Shown here piece after piece: positions 17,301 to 25,874 of a stretch of DNA of 64,000 bases. The notes beneath the pieces were generated by a model. The model did not search any database. It was not told the origin of the DNA and was given only the letters and a program-made list of their open reading frames with translations. Made by a program: the position numbers and the translations under genes. The first letter of the stretch is position 1; each line of letters opens with the position of its first letter. The stretch lies in contig JBKJIJ010000011.1 in assembly GCA_046598525.1 (NCBI GenBank), positions 102,111 through 166,110 on the forward strand, in the 5' to 3' direction. Source of the DNA: Methylotenera_A sp046598525. Its GTDB lineage: Bacteria > Pseudomonadota > Gammaproteobacteria > Burkholderiales > Methylophilaceae.

Positions 17301-17324
17301 AAGGGCCTGTGGTTACAGGCCCTT
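17301..17324 (+). terminator. Hairpin after dnaJ
   Basis: AAGGGCCTGT-GGTT-ACAGGCCCTT, a perfect 10 bp stem with a 4 nt loop, followed by an A/T-rich tail with no long T run. Confidence 0.65.
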
Positions 17325-17450
17325 ATTTAAATATAGTTTACAATTGATTGGCTTGTTTCAAACCTTGTTTACACTTCAGTTACACCCACGTCATCAATCC
17401 GACATATCTATTTGATATGATTCATCTAAGTTAATTAGATGGAGACGAAA

Positions 17451-17804
17451 ATGAAAAGAGAATTAACAAAGAGCATTTTGCTAGGTGGTCTAGTAATTGC
17501 AACGATTGCATTTGGCTCATTTAAAGCCAATGCCGCAGGATTCAATCAAAGCGCCGCACATGACGGTAAAGTAATGTCATCAATCAAATTTCATGACATT
17601 GTAGAGAATACACAGCCCAACCAAGTGGCTAACAACTTTGGCAAGCCAGACGATATTATCATGATGAAAAATGCCGCTGGCGATGTAGCTGGTGTGATGT
17701 GGGTGTACCGTGATGCGGTGTTAAAAACGCATGGCATGATGGATGCTAGTTTTATGATTATCAACGGCCAAATGCGTTATGTGACTTTATCGGATGCTGT
17801 TTAA
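17451..17804 (+). CDS. Small secreted protein of unknown function
   Basis: A 117-residue protein with a clear Sec signal peptide (MKRELTKSILLGGLVIATIA..., cleavage probably after ANA near residue 27). The mature part contains NQVANNFGKPDDIIMMKNAAGDVAGVMWVYRD; the 'GKPD...W.Y' pattern is loosely reminiscent of BamE/SmpA-like folds, but I do not recognise the family. GGAG lies 6 nt before the ATG at 17451, better than the ATG at 17439. It stands alone between two terminators, so it is a monocistronic gene. Confidence 0.75.
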   Translation: MKRELTKSILLGGLVIATIAFGSFKANAAGFNQSAAHDGKVMSSIKFHDIVENTQPNQVANNFGKPDDIIMMKNAAGDVAGVMWVYRDAVLKTHGMMDASFMIINGQMRYVTLSDAV

Positions 17805-17843
17805 TCGCGATTAGATTCATTGTATTGAATGAATGTTTTATTT

Positions 17844-17869
17844 AAAGGCCTGCGTTTGCAGGCCTTTTT
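17844..17869 (+). terminator. Rho-independent terminator
   Basis: AAAGGCCTGC-GTTT-GCAGGCCTTTTT follows the small secreted-protein gene; perfect stem and T run. Confidence 0.88.
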
Positions 17870-17975
17870 GTTGTGCGGAATGTATGCTGCTATTAGGTGC
17901 AACACTGGTGCAAGTGGGCACCTAGCGATATACTGACATGCTATTTAAAACCATCACTCTAATTACTTGCACGCT

Positions 17976-18650
17976 ATGAACTTATACCCTGTCGCCATTA
18001 TTGAAAACTTCTACGAAAACCCAGATGCCATGCGCGAATTTGCGCTAGCGCAACAATATGTTTCGCTTAAAGAAAAGACAAATGCAACGTATGTTTACCC
18101 AGGTACCAGAACTAATGATTTAGTAGATTTAGATAAAAATTTACACGAAAAAGTCATTAAAAAACTGGTATCGGTTTTTCATAATGCCGAATACGATTAT
18201 ATGCGCTGGGCGATTTCTAGCAGCTTTCAAAGCGTAACAGAAGAATATGCGCAAGGTGTGATTCATACCGATCAAAACACCGTTTTTGCTGGCGTACTAT
18301 ATTTAACGCCAGATGCCCCGTTAAATGGCGGCACCTCTTTATTTAAGCCCAATAAAAGCTTTAATGCTGAACAATATGAACGTTGCTTAGTAGAAAACGA
18401 TGAGCGATTTAAAGCGGGCCAAATTGTGATGGATACTAGCTACCACAGCATGTTTGATGAGATTGTGCGAGTGAATAATGTGTATAACACGCTGATTTTA
18501 TATGAAGGCCGCCATTATCATGCGGCAAACCAATTTTTTGGCAAAACCTTGCAAGATTCAAGGCTTGCGCAGGTATTTTTTGTGAATAAAATTGATGCGC
18601 AAAAACACAGCGTATTTCCGTTAAAAAGAACGCAAAGTTTTAATGTTTAG
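17976..18650 (+). CDS. DUF6445-like protein, putative 2OG-Fe(II) oxygenase fold
   Basis: A 224-residue protein (start ATG 17976; an ATG three codons earlier is also possible). A facial-triad pattern is visible: H97-T-D99 in VIHTDQNTVFAGVLYL, a distal His (H180 or H182 in EGRHYHAAN) and R196 in RLAQVFFV, which would bind the 2-oxoglutarate carboxylate. NGGTSLF after the HxD strand is also typical. This matches proteins annotated as DUF6445 or prolyl-hydroxylase-like. The substrate is unknown and the neighbours give no hint. Confidence 0.72.
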   Translation: MNLYPVAIIENFYENPDAMREFALAQQYVSLKEKTNATYVYPGTRTNDLVDLDKNLHEKVIKKLVSVFHNAEYDYMRWAISSSFQSVTEEYAQGVIHTDQNTVFAGVLYLTPDAPLNGGTSLFKPNKSFNAEQYERCLVENDERFKAGQIVMDTSYHSMFDEIVRVNNVYNTLILYEGRHYHAANQFFGKTLQDSRLAQVFFVNKIDAQKHSVFPLKRTQSFNV

Positions 18651-18682
18651 CTAATAGTCAAACGCTTAATGGATTTAAAAAA

Positions 18683-18937
18683 CTAATCCATTAAGCTTTT
18701 TTTAATGGCATTTAGCTCGGCATTAGCATCACTAAAATCTTCAAACTTTTTGCCATGGGTTTTTGCATACCAATAGTTGCTATTAAATTGATCGCCTTCT
18801 ATTTTATGCAACACGGCGTGAATCCAGTTGGCGGTTTCATCACTGTAATCTTGCGCAATTTCGTGTGCCGTTTGCCAATCACCTGCTAGTGCTGCATCTA
18901 CCGCCTTACTCAAAGCCTGCTTATTGTCTTGTTTCAT
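18683..18937 (-). CDS. Small conserved protein of unknown function
   Basis: An 84-residue soluble protein with no signal or membrane segment. It reads as helical, with ALSKAVDAALAGDWQTAHEIAQ in a TPR-like helical hairpin, then NWIHAVLHKIEGD and NYWYAKTHGK. Similar short proteins with an IHAVLHKIEGD...YWY pattern are common as hypotheticals in proteobacteria. It lies 18 bp downstream of gloA on the same strand and is probably co-transcribed. I do not know its function. Confidence 0.75.
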   Translation of the reverse strand: MKQDNKQALSKAVDAALAGDWQTAHEIAQDYSDETANWIHAVLHKIEGDQFNSNYWYAKTHGKKFEDFSDANAELNAIKKSLMD

Positions 18938-18955
18938 CCTAACTGGTTTTTCAGA

Positions 18956-19357
18956 TTATCGTGGATAATCAATCGTGCCTTTTTGAATAAACTCAATTTT
19001 GTAGCCATCTGGGTCTTCAATAAACGCAATAATAATGCTGCCATGCTTCATTGGTCCTGCTTCACGAATCACCTTGCCGCCAGCCGCTTTCACTAGATCG
19101 CAAGCCTTGTAGGCATCATCTACTTCTATCGCCATATGGCCATACGCGCTACCCATTTCATAGCTGGTTTTGCCATAATTGTAGGTTAACTCAATCACGC
19201 TATTATCGTATTCATTGCCATAGCCCACAAACGCCAGCGTAAATTCCCCATCTGGATAATCCTGTTGACGAATCAGCTTCATACCCAACACGCTGGTGTA
19301 AAAGTGAATAGACTGGTCTAAGTTGCCAACGCGCAACATGGTGTGCAAAATTCTCAT
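18956..19357 (-). CDS. gloA: Lactoylglutathione lyase (glyoxalase I)
   Basis: GloA isomerises the methylglyoxal-glutathione hemithioacetal to S-lactoylglutathione. The 133-residue length and all four metal ligands match the family: H5, E56 (VIELTYN), H74 (AYGHMAIEV) and E122 (YKIEFIQ). The first (MRILHTMLRVGNLDQSIHFY) and last (EDPDGYKIEFIQ) segments are the classic glyoxalase I signatures. Cytoplasmic detoxification enzyme; likely Ni-dependent as in other bacteria (family knowledge). Confidence 0.96.
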   Translation of the reverse strand: MRILHTMLRVGNLDQSIHFYTSVLGMKLIRQQDYPDGEFTLAFVGYGNEYDNSVIELTYNYGKTSYEMGSAYGHMAIEVDDAYKACDLVKAAGGKVIREAGPMKHGSIIIAFIEDPDGYKIEFIQKGTIDYPR

Positions 19358-19427
19358 AGTTAATACTCCAAAACTTAAGTTTATTTGATTATTGTATGCG
19401 GGTTTAGCGGTGCTATTTTTAAACGCA

Positions 19428-19682
19428 CTATTCTTTTGACTTTACCAGTCGATGATATTTTTCCAGCAATTGTTGCTGCGTTTCAACCACATCTGGGTTT
19501 AGCGGTATGCAATCCACCGGGCAAACCGCTACGCACTGCGGCTTATCAAAATGCCCAACGCATTCGGTGCATAAATTAGGGTTAATTTCGTAGATTTCTT
19601 GGCCCTGATAAATTGCTTCATTAGGGCATTCTGGTTCGCACACATCGCAATTAATGCATTCATCTGTAATAAAAAGCGCCAT
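19428..19682 (-). CDS. YfhL-type 4Fe-4S ferredoxin
   Basis: An 84-residue ferredoxin beginning MALFITDECINCDVCEPECP. It has two cluster-binding sets: CxxCxxCxxxCP at residues 9-20 and a second set with the insertion typical of YfhL/Alvin ferredoxins (CTECVGHFDKPQCVAVCPVDC). Electron carrier in the cytoplasm; partner unknown. It starts 5 bp after the coaD stop, so coaD-fdx form an operon, a frequent order in beta- and gammaproteobacteria. The frame is open further upstream inside coaD, but the family begins at this ATG. Confidence 0.92.
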   Translation of the reverse strand: MALFITDECINCDVCEPECPNEAIYQGQEIYEINPNLCTECVGHFDKPQCVAVCPVDCIPLNPDVVETQQQLLEKYHRLVKSKE

Positions 19683-19686
19683 AAAA

Positions 19687-20193
19687 TTATGCTTGTTTAA
19701 GCTTCTCTGCTTTAAGCTTAGCAATTATGGCATCTTCAACAGTAGAAGACACAAATTGATGCACATCGCCACCTAGCCTTGCTACTTCGCGCACCAAGCT
19801 GCTTGAAACAAACATATATTGCTCAGCAGGTGTTAAAAACAGCGTTTCAAGCTTAGGGTACAGCTTGCGATTCATGCCGGCTAATTGAAATTCATATTCA
19901 AAATCACTGGCCGCGCGCAATCCTCGAATCACCATTTGCGCGCCTTGGTCTTGCACAAATTGCATTAACAAGCCGCTAAAGCCTACGACTTTAATATTGG
20001 TGGCTTTTTTAAAGCCACTTTTCGCCAACTCCACACGCTCTTCTAAGCTAAATAATGTGCTTTTATTGGTGCTGCCAGCTACGGCCACAATCAGCTCATC
20101 AAACAAATTAGCGGCTCTATGCACAATATCTTCATGGCCCAAGGTGATGGGGTCAAAAGTACCAGGGTAGACGGCAATGCGGTTTTTGCTCAT
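19687..20193 (-). CDS. coaD: Phosphopantetheine adenylyltransferase
   Basis: CoaD makes dephospho-CoA from 4'-phosphopantetheine and ATP, the fourth step of CoA synthesis. The 168-residue protein has the nucleotidyltransferase TxGH motif as PGTFDPITLGHEDIVHRA and the ATP-binding VSSSLVREVARLGGD near the C-terminus (ISSTxxR-like). It is flanked by rsmD (17 bp upstream) and ferredoxin on the same strand. Confidence 0.97.
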   Translation of the reverse strand: MSKNRIAVYPGTFDPITLGHEDIVHRAANLFDELIVAVAGSTNKSTLFSLEERVELAKSGFKKATNIKVVGFSGLLMQFVQDQGAQMVIRGLRAASDFEYEFQLAGMNRKLYPKLETLFLTPAEQYMFVSSSLVREVARLGGDVHQFVSSTVEDAIIAKLKAEKLKQA

Positions 20194-20210
20194 ATGGCAA
20201 CCTTAAGTAA

Positions 20211-20789
20211 TTACACCGATTTTAACAAATGATAATAAACGTTGCCCGCTTTATTTTGTTTAACAAGTTGCCAGCCCGCTAATAACTCGCTTGATTCAAG
20301 CGCAAATTCTGCTTCAATATACACCAAGCCATTTGTGCTAAGATGCTGATTTAAAGTGGGTAATATTTTATTAAGCCAATCTTTATGATACGGCGGATCG
20401 CAGAAAATCACATCAAATTGCTGCGTATTTTGGCTTAAATAGACTAAAACATCTTGGCGTAAAATCTGACTATTTTTAGCATCTAACAATTGCTGATTTT
20501 GCATCAACGCTTGATAAGCGGCGCCTGAATTTTCAACCATCACCACATTTTTTGCGTTGCGCGACAATGCCTCAAACCCAAACGCGCCTGTGCCTGCAAA
20601 TAAATCCAAGCAGGTTTTACCCGTTAAATCTTGCCCCAGCCAATTAAATACGGTTTGGCGCACACGCTCTGGCGTTGGCCGCAGGCCTTCTACATCGGGA
20701 AACTTAAGCAAGCGGCTACGCCAAACGCCAGCGTTGATGCGGACTTGATTGCTTGCGTTGGATTTTTTGGTGGGTTTTGAAGGTGGCAA
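20211..20789 (-). CDS. rsmD: 16S rRNA (guanine(966)-N2)-methyltransferase
   Basis: RsmD methylates G966 of 16S rRNA. The 192-residue protein has the motifs GLRPTPERVRQTVFNWL, LDLFAGTGAFGFEALSR (SAM binding) and CDPPYHKDW (DPPY catalytic motif). The start is a TTG at 20787-20789; no ATG or GTG is in frame before the conserved VRINAGVWRSR. rsmD-coaD is a common pair. Confidence 0.95.
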   Translation of the reverse strand: MPPSKPTKKSNASNQVRINAGVWRSRLLKFPDVEGLRPTPERVRQTVFNWLGQDLTGKTCLDLFAGTGAFGFEALSRNAKNVVMVENSGAAYQALMQNQQLLDAKNSQILRQDVLVYLSQNTQQFDVIFCDPPYHKDWLNKILPTLNQHLSTNGLVYIEAEFALESSELLAGWQLVKQNKAGNVYYHLLKSV

Positions 20790-20833
20790 TTTAATTGGCT
20801 TTTGCTAAAAAGCATAGCTTACCAAACTTTCAG

Positions 20834-20937
20834 CCCGTCATTCTGGGCATAGTATTTTATTTGGGCGGAGAATCCAGAAATAAATAAACAAAAACTGGAT
20901 TCTTCGCCCAGATAAACCTTGGGCTAAGAATGACGGG
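20834..20937. repeat. CGTCATTC-type palindromic repeat (divergent copy)
   Basis: About 104 bp with inverted ends CCCGTCATTCT / AGAATGACGGG, inner arms GAGAATCCAG / CTGGATTCTTC and a GGGCG / CGCCC pair between. The words GTCATTC and GAATCCA tie it to the copies at 22327 and 56381. It fills the gap between the second M16 gene and rsmD. Confidence 0.7.
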
Positions 20938-20998
20938 TTGGATAATTGGACGTTTATATTAGCAATTACTTAACTGTGCTGATTTTTAACAAGCGAAC

Positions 20999-22297
20999 TT
21001 ATAATGCGCCCACGGTCACTGCCACAAAATTAGCGGGTTTAACGCGGCGATTAAACGCATCCTTAATTTGCGCGGTAGTCACTTTGGCCACTTCTTTATT
21101 AAAATCATCAAGATACGTCATCGGCAATTGGTAAAAACCAATAATACTTAAGTAATCTAAGATTTTATTATTGCTATCAATACGCATTGGAAAGCCGCCA
21201 ATGATATTGGATTTAGCCGCTTTCAGCTCTTTTTCTGTCACGCCATTTTGCATAAATTTGGCAATGGTTTCATTTACTACTTTTAATGCATCGCCTGCTT
21301 GTTCTTTTTTAGTTTGCAGACCAACTTGAAAAGGGCCCAACTCGCCCATTGGCATAAAGTAGCTATATACGCTATAAACCAAACCGCGTTTTTCGCGCAC
21401 CTCTTCGGTTAAGCGCGATACAAAACCGCCGCCGCCTAAAATATAGTTACCCACATATAAAGGAAAGTAATCGGCATCGCCACGTTTAATGCCAGGGTAG
21501 CCTAGCAAAATATGGGCTTGGCTGGCTGGGTGTGTAATGTTTTGCGTGTTTGGTGCCTGCGGTAAGGTAACTGCTGCAATTTTTGGAATGGCGGCACCTT
21601 GCGGCAAGCCTTTAGATACGTCTTCTGCAATGGCGCGCGCTTGCGTTTCTGTCATATCACCAATCAAGGCAATAACAGCACTTTTGGCGGAGTAATATTG
21701 CTGATAAAACGCCACTAAATCATCACGTTTCATGGCATTAATCGTACTAATTTCACCGCTTTCATCTAAACTATAAGGATGTGCGCCATACATAGCCTGC
21801 ATAAACGCTTTGTTAGAAATGCTTTCTGGCTGAGTAGCGGCCTCTTGCAAACCAGCCACAATACGCGTTTTTTCACGCTCTAAAATGGCCTGCGGAAAAT
21901 CCGGTTTATGCAAAATTTTGTTAAAAATCGTCAGCGCTTTGGCTTGCTCGCTGGTCAGGGTACGCAATTTAAACGCCGCCCTATCCAAATCCAGCTCACC
22001 GCCCAAAATAGCGCCAATATCGGCAAACTGATTGGTAATCGCCTCTTCGTTCATGCCGTCAGCACCCAATGTCATCAGGTATTTGGTCACACCTGCCACG
22101 CCAGAAGTCTGCTTAGTATCGCGCGAACTACCGGCAGGAAAATTAACGCTCATGTCTAAAATCGGCAAATCATGATTTTCAACAAAATACACTTGGCTGC
22201 CTGAACTGGTTTGCCAATGTTGGATTTTGACCGCGGCGTTGGCGTTGAGTGCCAACAATGTGACGAAAAAGGTAATTAAGTATTGAATTTTTTTCAT
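20999..22297 (-). CDS. M16-family peptidase-like protein lacking the zinc motif
   Basis: A 432-residue secreted member of the M16 (insulinase/MPP) family: an N-terminal signal peptide (MKKIQYLITFFVTLLALNANA), then M16 fold markers such as FPAGSSRDTKQTSGVAGVTKYLMTLGADG, GLPQGAAIPK and LTEEVREKRGLVYSVYSYF. The zinc-binding HxxEH is replaced by VTKYL, so it cannot bind zinc there. It is encoded next to an active-site-intact M16 gene, which fits a heterodimer with one catalytic and one non-catalytic subunit, as in other M16B pairs (family knowledge). Periplasmic. Confidence 0.9.
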   Translation of the reverse strand: MKKIQYLITFFVTLLALNANAAVKIQHWQTSSGSQVYFVENHDLPILDMSVNFPAGSSRDTKQTSGVAGVTKYLMTLGADGMNEEAITNQFADIGAILGGELDLDRAAFKLRTLTSEQAKALTIFNKILHKPDFPQAILEREKTRIVAGLQEAATQPESISNKAFMQAMYGAHPYSLDESGEISTINAMKRDDLVAFYQQYYSAKSAVIALIGDMTETQARAIAEDVSKGLPQGAAIPKIAAVTLPQAPNTQNITHPASQAHILLGYPGIKRGDADYFPLYVGNYILGGGGFVSRLTEEVREKRGLVYSVYSYFMPMGELGPFQVGLQTKKEQAGDALKVVNETIAKFMQNGVTEKELKAAKSNIIGGFPMRIDSNNKILDYLSIIGFYQLPMTYLDDFNKEVAKVTTAQIKDAFNRRVKPANFVAVTVGAL

Positions 22298-22326
22298 TGT
22301 AAAACCTTAAAGTAAAACCTTAAAAT

Positions 22327-22352
22327 GGATTCCCGCTTTCGCGGGAATGACG
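22327..22352. repeat. CGTCATTCCCGCG hairpin repeat, single arm
   Basis: GGATTCCCGC-TTTC-GCGGGAATGACG, the same word as each arm of the inverted pair at 56381-56459. It lies between the two M16 genes. Confidence 0.75.
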
Positions 22353-22409
22353 GTACAAAATATTTTTGTGGTTGTTTAGTAGTTTCAAGCTGAAAATTCA
22401 GAAAGATTT

Positions 22410-22500
22410 AAAGCGCTAAGTGAGGCTAGGCGCGCAAGGCCGCTGTGTACATTAAGTACACAAGGTGTTGCGCAACAACGCATCACGACGCGGTTTAAGT
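22410..22500. repeat. Long imperfect palindromic element, copy B (between M16 genes)
   Basis: About 91 bp: GCGCTAAGTGAGGCTAGGCGCGC at one end (22413 onward), centre TGTGTAC-ATTAA-GTACACA, and GCGCAACAACGCATCACGACG at the other. The end words match those of copy A at 2118-2233 with few changes, while the central arms differ but keep pairing. It lies between the two M16 genes, just past the stop of the catalytic one. Confidence 0.75.
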
Positions 22501-22507
22501 TTTTCAT

Positions 22508-23896
22508 TTAGTGTACGTGGGGTTTGCCAGAGGGCTTGGCATTCGGATCAATCGGTTGCGGATCCAGCGTTGCAATCGTCATATTATCTTTAACCAAATA
22601 TTTTTTGGCTACCGCCTGCACTTGTTCAGAAGTAATCGCTTTTAAGCGTTCTGGATACTCCTCAAGTAAGTGCCAGCTGTAGCCCATGGTTTCAAGCTGA
22701 CCGATTTGCATGCCTTGATAAAACATCGAATCGCGCTGATAAATATCCGCTGCAATCACTGCTGCTTTCACCCTATCCAGCTCGGTTTGTGTCACGCCAC
22801 CTGTTTTAATCAGCTCAATTTGTGCAATTAAAGCGGTTTCTAGCTCAGCCACTGTTTTGCCTTCTGCTGGCGTGCCAACTAGCTCAAACAAGGCTTGGCG
22901 ACCGCGCGATGTACTATCGTAGCCAGCGCCAACATCTAATGCGACTGAATTTTCGCGCACTAATTTTTGATTTAAACGGGCTGAATCATTACCGCTTAAT
23001 ACGCCTGATAAAACATCCAGCGCATACGGCTCCCACGCTTGTTCTGGCGTTGTGGTTTTAGGTAGCAGCGTAGGCGCATGAAAACCCATGACCAAGTACG
23101 GCAGTTTGCCTGGCGCTTTAACCACTACGCGGCGCTCACCAATTTGTGCAGGCTCTGTTTGTGGTTTTCTGGCCGGCAAAACTTTTGGTTTTAATGGGCC
23201 AAAATACTGTTTGGCTAATTTCAAAACATCTTGTGTTTTAACGTCGCCCACCACCACTAGCGTCGCATTATTGGGTGCGTACCAGTTTTTGTACCACTCA
23301 CGCGCATCGGCGGCGGTCATATTTTCTAAATCGTTCATATAACCAACAACTGGCCTGCCATAAGGGTGCGCATTAAAAGTGGTGGCTTGAAATTGCTCAT
23401 TCACTTTGGATTGTGGCTTATCTTCGGTGCGCCAACGGCGCTCTTCCATTACCACTTTAATTTCCTTAGCAAATTCGGCATCTGTAATCACCAAATTTTG
23501 CATGCGATCTGCTTCTAGCTTCATGGATAAGGGTAAATGCGATTTTTCTAATTGCTGAAAATAACAAGTGTAATCGGTGCCTGTAAACGCGTTTTCTTTA
23601 CCGCCAGCGGCAGCTACAAGACGCGAAAATTGGCCTGCGGGAACACTCTTTGTGCCTTTAAACATCATGTGTTCAAGCACGTGCGCTACACCTGTTTTAC
23701 CGTTTACTTCATCTAAACTACCGGCGCGGTACCACACTTGCGAAACCACTACTGGCGCGCGATGGTCTTCTTGCACGATGACTTTCATGCCATTGCTGAG
23801 TTTAAATTCTTGAATAGCCGCTTGGCCTAGCACTGGCGCAAACGCTAATAACAGCGCGGCAATTTGAATATAACTATTTTTAAGTTTTATCTGCAC
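22508..23896 (-). CDS. M16-family zinc metallopeptidase (catalytic subunit)
   Basis: A 462-residue periplasmic peptidase. The GTG at 23894-23896 is chosen: AGAAAGAG lies a few nt upstream and the product then starts with a clean signal peptide (MQIKLKNSYIQIAALLLAF..., cleavage near GQAA). A GTG 14 codons earlier (23938) is possible. The zinc motif HVLEH (H72, E75, H76) is intact, and a distal Glu in MKLEADRM is the likely third ligand. The gene lies 210 bp upstream of the zinc-less M16 paralogue on the same strand, with two repeat elements between. Substrate unknown. Confidence 0.93.
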   Translation of the reverse strand: MQIKLKNSYIQIAALLLAFAPVLGQAAIQEFKLSNGMKVIVQEDHRAPVVVSQVWYRAGSLDEVNGKTGVAHVLEHMMFKGTKSVPAGQFSRLVAAAGGKENAFTGTDYTCYFQQLEKSHLPLSMKLEADRMQNLVITDAEFAKEIKVVMEERRWRTEDKPQSKVNEQFQATTFNAHPYGRPVVGYMNDLENMTAADAREWYKNWYAPNNATLVVVGDVKTQDVLKLAKQYFGPLKPKVLPARKPQTEPAQIGERRVVVKAPGKLPYLVMGFHAPTLLPKTTTPEQAWEPYALDVLSGVLSGNDSARLNQKLVRENSVALDVGAGYDSTSRGRQALFELVGTPAEGKTVAELETALIAQIELIKTGGVTQTELDRVKAAVIAADIYQRDSMFYQGMQIGQLETMGYSWHLLEEYPERLKAITSEQVQAVAKKYLVKDNMTIATLDPQPIDPNAKPSGKPHVH

Positions 23897-24104
23897 AACA
23901 ACTCTTTCTATTATTAAAAATGGCGTTTCAATAAACACTTAGCATCAATAAGCCCTTAAATGACACAGTTTAAATTAGTTTAGTTCCTGCGCCCTATTGT
24001 TGGCACAATGGTTTAATACGGCTAGCTTAAAACTGTTAATGCTTAATGGCACGTAGTCGATTTTACGACTAAAATAGGCGCTAATTGTTATTATTAAGTG
24101 CGCT

Positions 24105-25160
24105 ATGTTTAATATTTTTAAGAAAAAGCCTGAACCCACAGAAATTAAGCCTGAAGCAGTTGCGGCGCCTGAAATTTCGCCAGTTGTGGCAGATGAAGCA
24201 AAGCCTGAAATTGTAGAGAATAAACCAAAAGAAGCAGAGCTAAGCTTTGCGCAACGCCTTAAGCAAAGTTTAGCCAAAACGCGCCAACAACTATCTGGTC
24301 AGCTTAATAGCCTATTTGGTGGCGGTAAAATTGATGCCGATACTTATGAAGAACTAGAAACGATTTTATTAACCGCCGATATTGGCGTTGCGGCCACTAC
24401 ACAGTTATTGGAAAACCTAAAAAAGCGTGTAAAACGCGAAAATTTAGAAGAAACCACTGCGCTTAAACAAGCCTTAAAAGCCGAACTTTTAGCGTTATTA
24501 CTGCCTTTAGAAAAACCGCTACAAACCCATAATCATCAGCCTTTTGTCATTATGTTGGCAGGTGTAAATGGTGCTGGCAAAACTACCACTATTGGCAAGC
24601 TGGCCAAACTATTTCAATCGCAAGGTAAAAGCGTTTTAATTGCTGCGGGCGATACCTTTAGAGCGGCCGCCAGAGAACAATTGCAAGTTTGGGGTGAGCG
24701 TAACAATGTGCAAGTAATCGCATCCGAAGGTGGCGACCCAGCGGCGGTTATTTTTGATGCGGTTAATTCGGCCATGGCCAAAAAAATTGATATTGTGATT
24801 GCCGACACCGCCGGCCGCTTGCCCACACAAATGCATTTAATGGATGAGATTAAAAAAGTGCAACGCGTGATTGGCAAAGCATTACCCAATGCACCACATG
24901 AAATTTTATTGGTTTTAGATGCTAACACTGGCCAAAACGCGGTGAGCCAAGTGAAAGCGTTTGATGACGCGCTGGGCGTAACCGGTTTAGTGTTAAGCAA
25001 ATTAGATGGCACAGCCAAAGGTGGCGTAATTGCGGCGATTGCTCAAGTAACCAACGAAAGGCAACGGCCTATACCAATCCGCTTTATTGGCATTGGCGAA
25101 GCCATTGATGATTTGCGCCCCTTTAGCGCGCAAGCCTTTGTTGATGCGCTATTTGAATAA
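24105..25160 (+). CDS. ftsY: Signal recognition particle receptor FtsY
   Basis: FtsY is the SRP receptor GTPase that docks ribosome-nascent chain complexes at the membrane. The 351 residues include a charged acidic N-terminal A-domain (residues 1-70, rich in Glu and Lys), then the NG domain: GVNGAGKTTTIGKLA (G1), AAGDTFRAAAREQL, DTAGRLPTQ (G3) and LSKLDGTAKGG (G4). First gene of ftsY-ftsE-ftsX; its promoter lies in the 200 bp gap divergent from the M16 peptidase gene. Confidence 0.97.
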   Translation: MFNIFKKKPEPTEIKPEAVAAPEISPVVADEAKPEIVENKPKEAELSFAQRLKQSLAKTRQQLSGQLNSLFGGGKIDADTYEELETILLTADIGVAATTQLLENLKKRVKRENLEETTALKQALKAELLALLLPLEKPLQTHNHQPFVIMLAGVNGAGKTTTIGKLAKLFQSQGKSVLIAAGDTFRAAAREQLQVWGERNNVQVIASEGGDPAAVIFDAVNSAMAKKIDIVIADTAGRLPTQMHLMDEIKKVQRVIGKALPNAPHEILLVLDANTGQNAVSQVKAFDDALGVTGLVLSKLDGTAKGGVIAAIAQVTNERQRPIPIRFIGIGEAIDDLRPFSAQAFVDALFE

Positions 25161-25202
25161 AAGAATGCCGATTAGTGGCTTTTGGATTAAGTGAAAGCGA
25201 AT

Positions 25203-25874
25203 ATGATTGTTTTTGACAATGTAACCAAACGTTACCCCGCCAGCGGCGACGCCATTAGCCAAGCCAGCTTTAGTATTGAGGCAGGTGAGCTTGTGTATGT
25301 GACTGGGCATTCGGGCGCGGGCAAAAGCACCTTGCTTAAATTAATGGCGGCGATTGAGCGCCCAACAAATGGCACGGTTTTAATTAATAATCAAAATGTG
25401 AACAAACTAAAAGAATCTACGCTGCCTTATATTCGGCGCAAATTTGGGCTAGTGTTTCAAGACCATAAATTGCTGTACGACCGTAATTGCTTTCAAAATG
25501 TGGCGTTACCGTTGGCGATTAACGGCATTACAGGCAGTGAAGCGGCTAAACGCATTCGCGCCGCGCTGGATAAAGTTGGGCTTTTAAACCGCGAAAAATC
25601 CATGCCGATTACCTTGTCAGGCGGTGAACAGCAACGCTTAGCGATTGCGCGCGCGGTGGTGAGCAAGCCTGCTATTTTGATTGCGGATGAACCCACCGGC
25701 AATTTAGATAAAGTATACGCCGCCGATATTGTGACCTTATTTAAAGCGTTTCAGCAGGTTGGCGTTACCGTTATTATTGCCACGCATGATGCGCTAGGCC
25801 AAGCTAGCCAAGAGAACAAAGTACTGCATCTTAATCAAGGTAGACTATCTATTCAGCCAGAGGTAAACGCATGA
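25203..25874 (+). CDS. ftsE: Cell division ATP-binding protein FtsE
   Basis: The ATPase of FtsEX, which controls septal peptidoglycan hydrolases at the division site. Start taken at ATG 25203 (MIVFDNVTKRYP, the family N-terminus); a GTG four codons earlier is in frame. 223 residues. Walker A GHSGAGKST, Q-loop FGLVFQDH, signature LSGGEQQRLAIARA and Walker B ILIADEPTGNLD are all intact. Its TGA overlaps the ATG of ftsX (ATGA). Confidence 0.96.
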   Translation: MIVFDNVTKRYPASGDAISQASFSIEAGELVYVTGHSGAGKSTLLKLMAAIERPTNGTVLINNQNVNKLKESTLPYIRRKFGLVFQDHKLLYDRNCFQNVALPLAINGITGSEAAKRIRAALDKVGLLNREKSMPITLSGGEQQRLAIARAVVSKPAILIADEPTGNLDKVYAADIVTLFKAFQQVGVTVIIATHDALGQASQENKVLHLNQGRLSIQPEVNA

